Assembly (NCBI GenBank): GCA_965262505.1
Contig: CBDHFM010000030.1
Coordinates: forward strand, 2,542,001 to 2,606,000
Length of the DNA stretch: 64,000 nucleotides
Direction of reading: 5' to 3'
DNA from: JACPPO01 sp965262505
Lineage (GTDB): Bacteria > Acidobacteriota > Vicinamibacteria > Vicinamibacterales > UBA2999
Part shown: in pieces, positions 9,006 through 18,897 of the stretch
How the letters are laid out: each line of letters begins with the position of its first letter
Numbering within the stretch: position 1 is the first letter of the stretch
The notes under the pieces: model-generated
Seen by the model: the letters and a program-made list of their open reading frames with translations, nothing else
What the model was told of the DNA's origin: nothing
Database searches by the model: none
Translations under genes and position numbers: made by a program

Positions 9006-9854
9006 TTAGAGTCCGGCGGTGACTGTACTGCGTTCCGCGACCAGCCGCTTGGCGTACTGGGCGGGCGTGAGCCCGCCCAGTCCCTTCTTCGGCCGCTCCT
9101 CGTTGTACTCGCGTCGCCAGGCCTCGACGAGGACCTGGGTATGGACCAGACTCGTGAACCAGTGCTCGTTGAGGCACTCGTCGCGGAACCGGCCGTTGAA
9201 CGATTCGATATAGGCGTTCTGATTCGGCTTGCCCGGCTCGATCAGGCGCAACGTGACGCCGTGCGTATGGGCCCATGTCAGCATGGCGCGCCCGCAGAAC
9301 TCCTTCCCGTTGTCGGTGCGCAAGATACGCGGCAGGCCGCGCTTGAGCGCGAGTTGATCGAGCACGCGGGTGACCGGCAGCCCACCGAACGCGCGGGCCG
9401 GCACGATGGCCACCGCTTCGGTGGTCGCGTCATCGACGACGGTCAGGCACTTCACCACCCGTCCCTCGGCCGTGCGGTCGAAGACGAAGTCGGCAGACCA
9501 GACCTCGTTCGGCGCCTGGGGGCGTACCAGGGGCTGGCGGTCCGCCACCGGGATCTTCTTGCGTCGCCGCCGACGTACCTGCAGCCTAGCCTCGGTATAC
9601 AGGCGCTCCACCCGCTTGTGGTTGACCCGTGTTCCCGCCTGCCGCAGCTTGAGGTAGATCATCCCGGCACCGTAGCGACGGTGCCGGTGCGCTAAGGTCA
9701 CGATGCGGGCTCGCAACGCCGCGTTAGTATCCGGCGCCGGGGTGTATCGCAGCGACGAGGCACTCATGTGCACCAGCGCGAGCGCGCGCCGCTCGCTCAC
9801 CCCCTGCGCGGTCATATCCCGCACCAGCACCCGTCGGGCTGGGGCGGTCACCAC
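9006..9854 (-). CDS. IS407-group transposase orfB
   Basis: About 282 residues. HTH_21-like N-terminus (RYGAGMIYLKLRQAGTRVNH), then the DDE core: VWSADFVFDRTAEGR (Asp), ILRTDNGKEFCGRAML (Asp) and KPNQNAYIESFNGRFRDECL (Glu), the exact IS407-group pattern. It has no good independent start: its frame opens at GTG codons right at the A6G run shared with orfA, so it is expected to be made as an orfAB fusion by -1 ribosomal slippage. Confidence 0.9.
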   Translation of the reverse strand: MVTAPARRVLVRDMTAQGVSERRALALVHMSASSLRYTPAPDTNAALRARIVTLAHRHRRYGAGMIYLKLRQAGTRVNHKRVERLYTEARLQVRRRRRKKIPVADRQPLVRPQAPNEVWSADFVFDRTAEGRVVKCLTVVDDATTEAVAIVPARAFGGLPVTRVLDQLALKRGLPRILRTDNGKEFCGRAMLTWAHTHGVTLRLIEPGKPNQNAYIESFNGRFRDECLNEHWFTSLVHTQVLVEAWRREYNEERPKKGLGGLTPAQYAKRLVAERSTVTAGL

Positions 9855-10111
9855 TTTTTTCGCAACGCATCGCGCGTCACCTCGTTGTCCAGCACGGACT
9901 CGGCCAGCAGCTTCTTCAGCCGCGTATTCTCGGCAATCAGCTCCTTCAGGCGTTTCGCGTCCGAGACGGTCATCCCGCCGAACTTATTCCGCCAGAGGTA
10001 GTAACTGGCCTCCGAGAACCCGTGCCGGCGGCACAGGTCCTTCACCGGCAGGCCCGCTTCGGACTCCCGCAGGAACCCGATGATCTGCGCCTCGCTGAAT
10101 CGTTGCTTCAC
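9848..10111 (-). CDS. IS407-group transposase orfA
   Basis: An 87-residue protein, MKQRFSEAQIIGFLRESEAG onward: a helix-turn-helix (PVKDLCRRHGFSEASYYLWR) followed by a leucine-zipper-like helix ending DNEVTRDALRKKW. It is a nearly textbook IS407-group orfA. Its last codons contain the AAAAAAG run used to shift into orfB. Confidence 0.92.
   Translation of the reverse strand: MKQRFSEAQIIGFLRESEAGLPVKDLCRRHGFSEASYYLWRNKFGGMTVSDAKRLKELIAENTRLKKLLAESVLDNEVTRDALRKKW
9854..9860 (-). promoter_or_regulatory. Programmed -1 frameshift heptamer of the IS407-group element
   Basis: On the minus strand the sequence reads AAAAAAG, four bases before the orfA stop codon and exactly where the orfB frame opens. 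A6G runs at the orfA/orfB overlap are the known slippery site of many IS3 elements. The role here is inferred from position. Confidence 0.7.
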
Positions 10112-10178
10112 GTCCGATCTCCCTTCTCGTGAGCTCGGACTCTAAACCCGGGTGCTACTCAATTCGGGGGGGACGTCG

Positions 10179-11138
10179 GAAGCTCGCCGTGCCATTTTTC
10201 TTGGTAGCTGGTTCAAACACCGGAAAACAAACCGTTGCTCCAGCGGCACCAAGAGCGTCGTAGTTACTTTCCTGATGCCACGACCAACCCAGGCGGTCCT
10301 CATTAGGAATCGAAAAAATCACGCTTGAATGAGCATCCAACAGCACCTTTTCGCTTTCACCAGTCAATTCGCGGACGATCCCAGAGCAAGAGACTCTTGC
10401 TTCGTCCATGGCTATGGATTGCCTTGTGAGCAGATGAATTCGATAGAGAAGAGCAGGGTCTTCCCGATTTATTCTCAAACATGCTTGAAAAACATCTTCG
10501 TTGGCCATGGAGTGCGCACCGGCGCACGTGATGATGTGGCTCGCATAGAAGCTGGTCGTCGAGATATCGCTGAGCGCGCCGATCGGACGGCCGGCAATCA
10601 AGCTCCCAATCGTGTCCGCCGAATCTTCGATGACTTTGAGGCCGTGCGCGTCAGCGATCTGTCGAAGGCGCGGCCAATCCCCTAGATTCCCGATCAGGTT
10701 CGGGACCATCATCGCCCGGGTCCGCGGCGTGATGGCTTCTTCGACCTTGCCTGCATCGATTTGAAACGTGTCGAGCTCGACGTCGACGAACGCGGGAACG
10801 AGATGCTGCTGGACCAGTGGAGCCACCGTAGTTCCGAACGTGCACGCCGGCGTGATGACCTCAGAACCCGGAGCGAGATCCAGGGCGGCCACCGCAAGCA
10901 TGTTCGCGGACGACCCCGAGTTGGTCATCACGCCATGGGTCTTGCCGAACAACGCAGCCACCAGGCCCTCGAACTCCCTGACCGCCGGGCCGTTGATCAG
11001 TTCGAGACGCCGGGTTCTGAGGACGCGGACGACCGCCTCGATCTCGGATTCGTCGTACACCGCCTCCGCATACAGCACTTTGCGCCACGACACGATATCA
11101 ACGATATTACAGTTCGTATGCCGGCCTGCGCACTTCAC
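10179..11138 (-). pseudogene. Chimera: ColD/RfbH-like aminotransferase fold fused to PhyH N-terminus
   Basis: From GTG 11138 the first about 207 residues are DegT/StrS fold: VYDESEIEAVVRVLRTRRLE, NSGSSANMLAVAALDLAPGS, VIEDSADTIGSLIAGRP and TTSFYASHIITCAG. In the last motif H201 sits where the PLP lysine normally lies, as in ColD/RfbH 3-dehydratases. At about 10515-10520 the sequence abruptly becomes a phytanoyl-CoA-dioxygenase N-terminus (ANEDVFQACLRINREDPALL to WSWHQESNYDALG, with an iron-site-like HQE), and base composition drops in GC. The frame then runs into the IS at 10178 and resumes at 8973. A deletion therefore joined two neighbouring genes in frame, and an IS later broke the hybrid. 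Confidence 0.78.
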
Positions 11139-11191
11139 GAGCTCGTGGGTACCCGCCAGGCGGCGTCGTACCGGCGGGAACGTCGAGCCGA

Positions 11192-12409
11192 ATGACCGAC
11201 CGTCTCCCCCGCGTGGTGTTCTGGGACAACCTGCCGGCGCCCTATTCCGTTGAGGCGTACAACGCGTTCGCCGATCGGCGGAGTTTCGACCTTTCCGTGT
11301 GGTTCTGCCGACGAACCGACCCGGATCGAAGCTGGGACGTCAATGAATCTGAGTGGCGCTTCACCGGCACGTACGTCGAAGATCCGAGCCGCGGTCTCGC
11401 CGAGGCCGCCCGTTTCGCGCATCGCTGCAGAGCCACCAGCCCGGATCTCATCGTCTCTCCATATGGTGAGCGGCCGTTCGTCGCTGGCCACGCGATCATT
11501 AAGGCGCTGGGGATCCGGACCACTTTTTTTGTACAGCGGACTTTCGATGCATGGATACGGAGAGCGCGCTGGAAGGAGATTGCGAAGGCCATCCTCTTCC
11601 GCTCGGCCGATTTCGCGTATATACACGGCCCGGATGGCCAGCGGTATGCGCGCCGGTATGACTTTCCAGAGGACACGATCTTCGCTGTCAGACAGACGAC
11701 CAACGTCGAGCATTTTGCTCGACCTGTGTCGGCGGAGGAGCGGCGGCGTCACAGAGCCAGAGTCGGCGTTCACGGATGCGTGTTTCTGTACGTGGGGCGG
11801 CTCTGGAAGGGCAAAGGACTCAGGTTCCTGATCGAGGCGTTCCGGCGCGCACGGCTCGAAAGCGACGCGATTTCGCTTCTGCTCGTGGGGGACGGCGTCG
11901 ATGAGCACGAAATTCGCGGCGCGGCGCGCGGCGTTAACGGCATCGTCTTTTGGCCGTTCGTGCAGGCTCGCGACTTGACGGCGTATTACGCCGCGTCGGA
12001 CGTCTTCGTGTTTCCGACGCTTGGCGATCCGTGGGGACAAGTGATCGAGGAGGCACACGCCGCTGGGCTGCCGATCATCACGACCAGCGCGGTAGGCGAG
12101 GTGCGCCAGCGCGTTGTCGACGGCACGACGGGGTTCGTCGTCCCGCCAGCCGACACCGCCGCGCTCGCCAAGGCCATGCTCACGCTGGCGGGCGATCCGG
12201 GCCTGCGCAGATCGATGGGCGAGCGTGGACGCGAGCGGGTGAAGATGTGGGGACATGACACCTATGTGTCAGAGATGGAGCACCTGGTGAGCGCCTGTCT
12301 TACCGCGCCGCGTCGCACGACGTTCGCGGCGCGAGGAATGTCGGCCGCAGGCACCGTGGTCATTCACACCGCCAGCGCAGCGGCGCGTGCGCGAAAGTTT
12401 TGCCAGTAA
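11192..12409 (+). CDS. GT4-family glycosyltransferase
   Basis: A 405-residue GT-B protein, apparently intact. The N-terminal acceptor lobe starts VVFWDNLPAPYSVEAYNAFA. The C-terminal donor lobe has FLYVGRLWKGKGLRFLIEAF, LLLVGDGVDEHE, YYAASDVFVFPTLGDPWGQV and the E-x7-E region VIEEAHAAGLPI, followed by GTTGFVVPP, all typical of the glycosyl transferase 1 domain that uses nucleotide-sugar donors with retention. It diverges from the chimera at 11138 with 53 bp between starts, which should hold both promoters. It probably added a sugar to the surface glycan or metabolite made by the wrecked cluster. Confidence 0.9.
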   Translation: MTDRLPRVVFWDNLPAPYSVEAYNAFADRRSFDLSVWFCRRTDPDRSWDVNESEWRFTGTYVEDPSRGLAEAARFAHRCRATSPDLIVSPYGERPFVAGHAIIKALGIRTTFFVQRTFDAWIRRARWKEIAKAILFRSADFAYIHGPDGQRYARRYDFPEDTIFAVRQTTNVEHFARPVSAEERRRHRARVGVHGCVFLYVGRLWKGKGLRFLIEAFRRARLESDAISLLLVGDGVDEHEIRGAARGVNGIVFWPFVQARDLTAYYAASDVFVFPTLGDPWGQVIEEAHAAGLPIITTSAVGEVRQRVVDGTTGFVVPPADTAALAKAMLTLAGDPGLRRSMGERGRERVKMWGHDTYVSEMEHLVSACLTAPRRTTFAARGMSAAGTVVIHTASAAARARKFCQ

Positions 12410-12428
12410 GAACGGCCCAAAGCGCGCT

Positions 12429-13796
12429 TCAGACCGGTAAACGGGCATCTTCTGGCGCAGGATACCCGAGCGGCGTATCGTGACTGACGCTCCCGCATTC
12501 GCGTCGAAGCACACCGGCATGCCACGCGAGAACCGCGCAGTTCACCATGGCCAGAATCAGAGTCAGGTCAACGCTGGCGAGTGTGCGTGGGAGGGCATAG
12601 CGAAGATCGTCCTCACCCAAACCGTAGAAGAGGTTCAGATTAAGGGCGTAGATTGCGCTGATGGCGACAAGAAGAGGGAAAAACCGCGGTCGGCCGGCGG
12701 CGGCGAGCGCCAGCAGCGGCACGGCTGCGAACAGGTGGGTCTCGTGGACTTGTGTGGCAAGCACTACATACGCGTGCACGAAAAAAGCCGCTGCCGCAGC
12801 CAAGAGCCACAGGTCGCGTGTTTGTCGCGCCGTCCAGACTCCCCACGCTATCGCGGCCAGCGCAAACGTTGACCCGAGGAGGCGCACGAAGATGCGTGCG
12901 GTTGGCGGCGCAAAGTCGGTGAACGCCGAGATCGGCACGATATCGGCTCGCATTGTGATGGCAGTCCTCAGATCTATGCCGGGCACCTGCATCACGTGCA
13001 GGATATGGCCGAGAATCCACCACAGATTGCATGCGTTTGACAGCATGTCCTTTCCGAGGGTGAGCGTCCCCACAGCGAGGATCATGTTCGTCGTCGCACC
13101 TGCCACGACGATCGGCGTCACGATGACGAGCGACGTCAACGCGGCGCCCGCAAGCGCGGACCGAGTTCGTGACGTTCGGTCCGAGTGAGCCACGTTCCAG
13201 ATGGCAAGCGCCACCGCCGGGACCACAAACACAGCCTGCGGCTTCGTCAGCACCGCCGCCGCCATGAGGCCTCCGGCAAGCGCGGGCCAGCCGGCGACCC
13301 CGGCGATGAGGGCACCGACCGCGGGCAGCACGGATAGCGTATCGACGATGCCGAAGACGCTCGTCGCGAGAATCATCGCCGGGTTCAGCCAATAGACGAG
13401 CGTGATCCGGCGCGCCGCCGTCAAGCCGACGGCGCGGCGCACGACCAGGAACAGCAACACCGCGAGGGCTGCTTCCGCGAGCAGGGCTGGCGCCTTGATG
13501 GCCGCCGTCAACGCGTCGGTTCGGGGAAAGCGTCCGCCGGACACCCGATAATAGATCCGCCCGACGAGTCCGATTTCGTACAGTGCAAGTGGGGGATAAT
13601 CGCCTCGCGCGTTGAATCCGTCGACCGTACGCAGGCTGAGGTCTCGCGGCGCGGCGGCCCAGTCGTACAATCGTGCCTCGCCACGAGTGGCCGCAACGTA
13701 GCTCCAGCCCTTCTCCACGTCGTCGGTTCCAGCCATAGGGAGCGCCGCGAGCCGGAGAGCCGCTCCGATGACAAGGGCGACCACGTACAGTTTCAC
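12429..13796 (-). CDS. Polytopic membrane protein, GT-C mannosyltransferase-like
   Basis: A 455-residue inner-membrane protein with roughly ten hydrophobic segments. The first loop contains GTDDVEKGW and later GDYPPLALYEIGLVGRIYY, the acidic motif and aromatic loop placement expected of GT-C enzymes that use polyprenyl-phosphate sugars (GT87-like). YWLNPAMILATSVFGIVDTL and VLTKPQAVFVVPAVALAIW are also typical. Its start overlaps the 3' end of the methyltransferase remnant at 13793 by 4 bp, so the two were cotranscribed. It faces the GT4 gene convergently with 19 bp between stops. Sugar and acceptor unknown. Confidence 0.75.
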   Translation of the reverse strand: MKLYVVALVIGAALRLAALPMAGTDDVEKGWSYVAATRGEARLYDWAAAPRDLSLRTVDGFNARGDYPPLALYEIGLVGRIYYRVSGGRFPRTDALTAAIKAPALLAEAALAVLLFLVVRRAVGLTAARRITLVYWLNPAMILATSVFGIVDTLSVLPAVGALIAGVAGWPALAGGLMAAAVLTKPQAVFVVPAVALAIWNVAHSDRTSRTRSALAGAALTSLVIVTPIVVAGATTNMILAVGTLTLGKDMLSNACNLWWILGHILHVMQVPGIDLRTAITMRADIVPISAFTDFAPPTARIFVRLLGSTFALAAIAWGVWTARQTRDLWLLAAAAAFFVHAYVVLATQVHETHLFAAVPLLALAAAGRPRFFPLLVAISAIYALNLNLFYGLGEDDLRYALPRTLASVDLTLILAMVNCAVLAWHAGVLRRECGSVSHDTPLGYPAPEDARLPV

Positions 13797-14415
13797 GACG
13801 CGCGTGTCCCGTTACGCTTGCGCGCGGCCATAGCCGTGTGTTCCATTGACGCACAGGCTGCATCGGTCCACCGAGAGTTCGCGTAAATCCAGGCACAGTT
13901 GGCACGCGGCAGCCTTACTTCCATGCGCACACATAGCCAGCCACTCCTTCGGATTTCCGTTTCGAAGGGGTTCGACGAATCATAGCCGTGACTGATCACG
14001 GACAGCCGTCGTGGCACCCGCATTAGCGAGGCTTTGACGTTCTGCAGCACCGCCTCGAGGATCGCGCCGTTGAATGGACGTGCGAAGTAGACCATGGTCG
14101 CGTCATCTGGGACGTCGTATGCGACGACATCATTGGTCACGACCTCGATGTCTTGGCACATCATCCGCTTGCGGGCCCGCTGGACGTTACGGCGCGCGAT
14201 TTCATTGAGGGCGGTGGAACCTTCGACGCCGATCACTCGTGCGAAGGGATGCAAAGCCGCGATGATCACCGCTCGGCCTGTGCCTGATCCGAAATCGACG
14301 AAGACGTCCCTACCGGGCTGGATGTCCAGCCCCTGCATAATTCTTCGAAGGTTGCCGTAAGCTGAGGGAGCGCAATTGGTGGGCTCGTTGTGGTCATATC
14401 CAAGCGCTTCCCTAG
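13793..14415 (-). pseudogene. Class I SAM methyltransferase, IS701-truncated
   Basis: Coding sense starts upstream of the first in-frame ATG at 14338: GYDHNEPTNCAPSAYGNLRR then DVFVDFGSGTGRAVIIAA, the SAM-binding motif I, followed by ARVIGVEGS and motif IV-like MVYFARPFN. The 5' end is removed by an IS701 element whose CTAG duplication lies at 14412-14415. The sequence on the other side of the IS (15841-15857) continues the frame to an ATG at 15857, giving a 211-residue protein when joined. The present product, if started at 14338, would lack the helix before motif I. Target of methylation unknown. Confidence 0.8.
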
Positions 14416-15840
<1,425 letters not shown>

Positions 15841-15857
15841 CTAGGAAGCGGTGCCAT
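15841..15857 (-). pseudogene. Displaced first codons of the SAM methyltransferase
   Basis: The minus strand from ATG 15857 reads M-A-P-L-P, continuing after IS701 removal into R-E-A-L-G-Y and the methyltransferase frame. The joined length is a multiple of three. A GGGGTG stretch precedes the ATG. If this is the true start, the divergent gene at 15864 begins only 6 bp away, which leaves little room for separate promoters, so the start is uncertain. Confidence 0.4.
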
Positions 15858-15863
15858 CACCCC

Positions 15864-16265
15864 ATGCTCGATCTGGCGTTTTTCTACGGCACGCTGATGG
15901 CGCCCTTTCACCGGGCGGCGCGGTTTCGTCTCGACCAGCATCTCGTCTATGTCGGCCGCGGCACGATCGCCGGTGCGCTGTTCGATCTCGGTATCTATCC
16001 AGCGGCGGTGCCGGCCTCGGATGCCACGGTGCGGGGCGAGGTGTACCGCATGACGCATCCGGCGCTCGTCCTCCAGGCGCTGGACGAGTTCGAGGGGTAC
16101 CGGGCCGACGAGCCGGAAAGCAGCCTCTACACGCGGGCGCTCACACGCGCGAGGCTGGGGGACGGGCGGGTCGTCGACGCGTGGGCGTACTTTTATAACG
16201 CCCCACTCGGCCGCGCCGAGCGCATTCACTCCGGCGATTATCTAGAACATCTCAAGGTGAGGTAA
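15864..16265 (+). CDS. Gamma-glutamylcyclotransferase-like (AIG2/GGCT) protein
   Basis: A 133-residue protein beginning MLDLAFFYGTLM, where YGTLM is the family's substrate-binding signature; GALFDLGIYPAAV, GEVYRM and the acidic ALDEFEGYRADEPESSLYTR segment (with the usual catalytic Glu) follow, and the size is normal. Members cyclise gamma-glutamyl amines to 5-oxoproline or act in related amide chemistry in the cytoplasm. Nearest gene of known type is the convergent PilZ protein 6 bp downstream. Exact substrate is not predictable. Confidence 0.82.
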   Translation: MLDLAFFYGTLMAPFHRAARFRLDQHLVYVGRGTIAGALFDLGIYPAAVPASDATVRGEVYRMTHPALVLQALDEFEGYRADEPESSLYTRALTRARLGDGRVVDAWAYFYNAPLGRAERIHSGDYLEHLKVR

Positions 16266-16271
16266 CGGGCG

Positions 16272-16637
16272 TTACACGCCGCCGGTGTCCTCTTTGAGCG
16301 CGTCCAGAAACGCCTTGATGGCGTGTCTGGCCGACGGAGACGGATCGACGAGTTGAAGACCCGAGCGGTAGGCGACTTTGTCCTGATCGACGCTGCTAAT
16401 GCGCGAATGGACCACGCGTCCCTTGGTGACGACGGACGAGTCACCCAGAGTGAGCCGCACGTCGTGCAGCGAGTCGAGTTGAAGGGGGAACAGGGTTTCA
16501 ATGGTGAGGCCGCCCCTGCCGATATCCTTGACCTGCATCGGCTGGAACACCATCATGTCGCCCCGAAGCTCGCCGACGGCGAGCACCCGTTCAGCGTCGC
16601 GCTTGTCCCTGCCTTGTGCGGCGCGCCCACGTTGCAT
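16272..16637 (-). CDS. PilZ-domain protein
   Basis: A 121-residue single-domain protein. An arginine-rich start (RGRAAQGRDKRDAERV) could supply the c-di-GMP RxxxR motif; the second motif appears as VKDIGRGGLTIET, where D-x-G-x-x-G replaces the usual D/N-x-S-x-x-G, so c-di-GMP binding may be weakened. The strands RLTLGDSSVVTKGRVVHSRI and SGLQLVDPS match the barrel. Likely a cytoplasmic regulator of surface functions. Stand-alone, convergent with the GGCT-like gene. Confidence 0.72.
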   Translation of the reverse strand: MQRGRAAQGRDKRDAERVLAVGELRGDMMVFQPMQVKDIGRGGLTIETLFPLQLDSLHDVRLTLGDSSVVTKGRVVHSRISSVDQDKVAYRSGLQLVDPSPSARHAIKAFLDALKEDTGGV

Positions 16638-16792
16638 CGTCCACTAGCTCCTGAACTGTTGAGTGCCCGGCCAGACCGAACGACGGCGGGCCGTTCCCTC
16701 GGTCATCGGACGTCTAGAAAAGGGCAGCCCCGTCCAGCAGGGGCCAAGCTCTATTGCTGAACTTCTCGGTTCAACAGGGAGGATCCTTTAGC

Positions 16793-16840
16793 TGGGTCGA
16801 GGGCCCGATGCGACCAGATTTAGTGGTCGAGAAGGCGACG
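16793..16840. repeat. Degenerate GGTCGA...GAC tandem repeats, left part
   Basis: Two units, TGGGTCGAGGGCCCGATGCG and TGGTCGAGAAGGCGAC (16824-16839), lie in the gap between the PilZ gene and the ACT-domain gene. They continue on the far side of the ISAzo13 copy at 18150-18188 with two more units, so the IS landed inside the array. Spacing of the last three units is 20-21 bp once the IS is removed. Confidence 0.55.
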
Positions 16841-16843
16841 TTA

Positions 16844-18146
16844 GGGCTTGTCAGACAATTACTGACTTTTGTGTTCTCGGAGCAGCGGGATGGATCGTGT
16901 AGTTCCAGTCGCCGTGAAAGCGATGCCGCTCGAGGCGTACCGTCGCCAGCTGCGCATCGGTGACGGTGAGGCCACCCGGGTATGGGCCGCGGTCGAGTTC
17001 CGACCGAACGCGGAGTCCGGACCGACTGTGCGTCGAGCCAATGAGGCTCACGATCGTGGCCAAGTCGACGAGTGGGGTGCCGCGCCAATTCATCGCGATG
17101 TGCGAGAACACCCGATGCTCGATCTTGTTCCACTTGCTCGTACCCGGCGGAAAGTGACAGACCGTGATCACCAAGCCCGTCCGATTGGCCAGACGCGGCA
17201 GTTCCCACTTCCACAACCGGAGGCGCGCCCCGTTGCTCCCGCCTGCATCCGCCGTGATCAACAGCGACTGGGCTTGTCGATACGCCGGGCGACCCATGTG
17301 CTGCCACCAACGCTGGATCGACCGTACCGCGAAGCTCGCGGTGTCGTGATCGATCCCGACACGCACCCAGCCTTCGTTGCGATGCAGATCGTAGATGCCA
17401 TACGGAATGGCCTTCCCGCCCGTGGTGGCGGTGGCCGGGATCACGAAGTCGTGGACCTGTACCCGCTGCGGCGTCTTCGCCGGGCGCCAGGTGCGGCCCG
17501 CGTTCTTGAACGCGCCGACCAGCTCCTTCTTCTTGGTGTCCACCGAAATCGTCGGCTGCTGTTGCCGTTGCGCGCGTCGCACGCGCCGGGCGATGTACCG
17601 AAACTGCGCGTCCCGATCGACATGCTGGCGGCCTTCACGAGTCTTGGCGTTGCCCTGCAGGCTGTAGCCCAGTCCGTGCAACAACTCGGCGACCACCGTG
17701 TGGCTGACGCGGTGGCCCAGACCGTCGAGCGCCACCGCCAACGTCCGTGCGCTCTGGCACGTCCACCGCAGCGGCGAGTCGGGATCGCCGGGGGCGGTCG
17801 GCTCAACCAACGCATCCAAATCGCGCAGCAGCGTCGCGTCGAGATCGATCGCGCGCTTGCGGCCGCCGCCCGCCCTTCGCGTCCGGCCGCCCGCGAGCGG
17901 CTCGTCCGCCGTCAATTCACGCAAACCGCGCTGGATGGTCGATGTCGCGATACCCGTGGCTCGGGCGACCAGCGCCGTGCCGCCATAACCGATCGCCTGG
18001 GCCTCAGTCGCCGCCCACACCCGGCGCGATCGCTCCGTGAGCACGGGCGCCAGCGCTGCATGCTTTGCCCGCAGGGTGGCCACCTCCACGGGCGCAGCGT
18101 ACTACTCGCCGATCAACAGTACAAGCAGTTATTTCCTTACATGCTC
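16844..18146 (-). mobile_element. ISAzo13-family insertion sequence, copy 2
   Basis: A 1,303-bp element flanked by TTA at 16841-16843 and 18147-18149, with the same inverted ends as copy 1 (one base differs near the right end, CATGCTC for CAGGCTC). It disrupts a non-coding tandem repeat rather than a gene. Confidence 0.92.
16851..18089 (-). CDS. ISAzo13-family transposase, copy 2
   Basis: 412 residues, differing from copy 1 at two places that can be seen: WELPRLANR for WELQRLANR and YPGGLTV for YPGGITV. All catalytic motifs (VDTKKKELVG, TADAGGSNG, WNKIEHRVFS) are present, so it should be functional. Confidence 0.92.
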   Translation of the reverse strand: MEVATLRAKHAALAPVLTERSRRVWAATEAQAIGYGGTALVARATGIATSTIQRGLRELTADEPLAGGRTRRAGGGRKRAIDLDATLLRDLDALVEPTAPGDPDSPLRWTCQSARTLAVALDGLGHRVSHTVVAELLHGLGYSLQGNAKTREGRQHVDRDAQFRYIARRVRRAQRQQQPTISVDTKKKELVGAFKNAGRTWRPAKTPQRVQVHDFVIPATATTGGKAIPYGIYDLHRNEGWVRVGIDHDTASFAVRSIQRWWQHMGRPAYRQAQSLLITADAGGSNGARLRLWKWELPRLANRTGLVITVCHFPPGTSKWNKIEHRVFSHIAMNWRGTPLVDLATIVSLIGSTHSRSGLRVRSELDRGPYPGGLTVTDAQLATVRLERHRFHGDWNYTIHPAAPRTQKSVIV

Positions 18147-18149
18147 TTA

Positions 18150-18188
18150 GTGGTCGAAAAGGAGACCTGCTGGTCGAGAGGGGACTCG
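18150..18188. repeat. Degenerate GGTCGA...GAC tandem repeats, right part
   Basis: Units TGGTCGAAAAGGAGACC (18151-18167) and TGGTCGAGAGGGGACTCG (18171-18188) continue the array cut by the IS. The first has GGTC and GACC arms that could pair across an 8-base loop. No protein is encoded. Confidence 0.55.
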
Positions 18189-18212
18189 GGTTGGATCGCG
18201 CGCGCGAGGCGC

Positions 18213-18866
18213 TCAGTATCGCTTCTTGAGCTGGCGCATCAGATCGAACTCGGCGGTATCCGCGACGGCCATGACCGACATCACGCCGGCCTGCACCGGA
18301 TCCGAGACCACGAGATCCGCGGCATCGGGAACGCTCCCGGCCATGTTCAGCGAGATCACGTAGAGCCCGTGCTTCCGGACCTCTTCGACAGCCTCCGCGA
18401 TCTCGCCGCCCATGATGGCGCCGGCCAGCACGAGGATGCGCACGCGGGGCAGGCGGACCACGGAACGGACCGCCGCCGCCAGCTCCTGTTCGCCGACCAG
18501 CGGGATCGTATCGACGGAGATGCGCTCCCCGCGGATGTTGTGGCGGTCCGCCTCCGACACGGCGCCCATCGCGACGAGCCCCACCTGCGCGCCGCCGCCC
18601 ATGACGATGATCCGTTTGCCGTAGATCTTGGCGAGAGACGGTGTCTCGACCACGTCCGCGACCCCCGCGACCTTCCGGAGATCGTTGAGCACGTCTTCAA
18701 GCGCGATCCCATCCAGCGTGATTTCAAAGTAGGTCTTTTGGTGCGGCTCTCCGGCGTGGATATCGACGTAGGTGATGTTGGCGCGATGATCCGCCAGGAC
18801 TTTCGTGAGCCCGTACAGTATGCCGGGGCGGTCCGAGACGGTCGCGAGAATGGCGTGCACGCTCAT
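18213..18866 (-). CDS. ACT-domain protein with Rossmann-like C-terminal domain (DUF5612-like)
   Basis: A 217-residue protein. Residues about 1-80 are an ACT domain (HAILATVSDRPGILYGLTKV, then ANITYVDIH), a fold that binds amino acids or other small ligands. From about 87 a second domain starts KRIIVMGGGAQVGLVAMGAV and continues VLAGAIMGGEIAEAVEEVRK, an alpha/beta regulatory domain like DUF5612. It follows the molybdenum-enzyme genes 31 bp downstream on the same strand, so it is probably the third gene of that operon and may sense a metabolite of the reaction. Function unproven. Confidence 0.65.
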   Translation of the reverse strand: MSVHAILATVSDRPGILYGLTKVLADHRANITYVDIHAGEPHQKTYFEITLDGIALEDVLNDLRKVAGVADVVETPSLAKIYGKRIIVMGGGAQVGLVAMGAVSEADRHNIRGERISVDTIPLVGEQELAAAVRSVVRLPRVRILVLAGAIMGGEIAEAVEEVRKHGLYVISLNMAGSVPDAADLVVSDPVQAGVMSVMAVADTAEFDLMRQLKKRY

Positions 18867-18897
18867 GTCGCGAATGGCCAGTCCAGTTGGACCGGCT

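Larger units (their letters stand above)
8974..10178 (-). mobile_element. IS3-family (IS407 group) insertion sequence
   Basis: A 1,205-bp element flanked by GAAG at 8970-8973 and 10179-10182. Outer ends are CGACGTCCCCCCG and CGGGGGGGACGTCG; further in, both ends share AGTAGCAC and GGTTTAGAGTCCG as inverted repeats. A 4-bp duplication fits the IS407 group. It carries orfA and orfB on the minus strand with a frameshift heptamer at 9854-9860. Excision restores the dioxygenase frame exactly. Confidence 0.9.
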
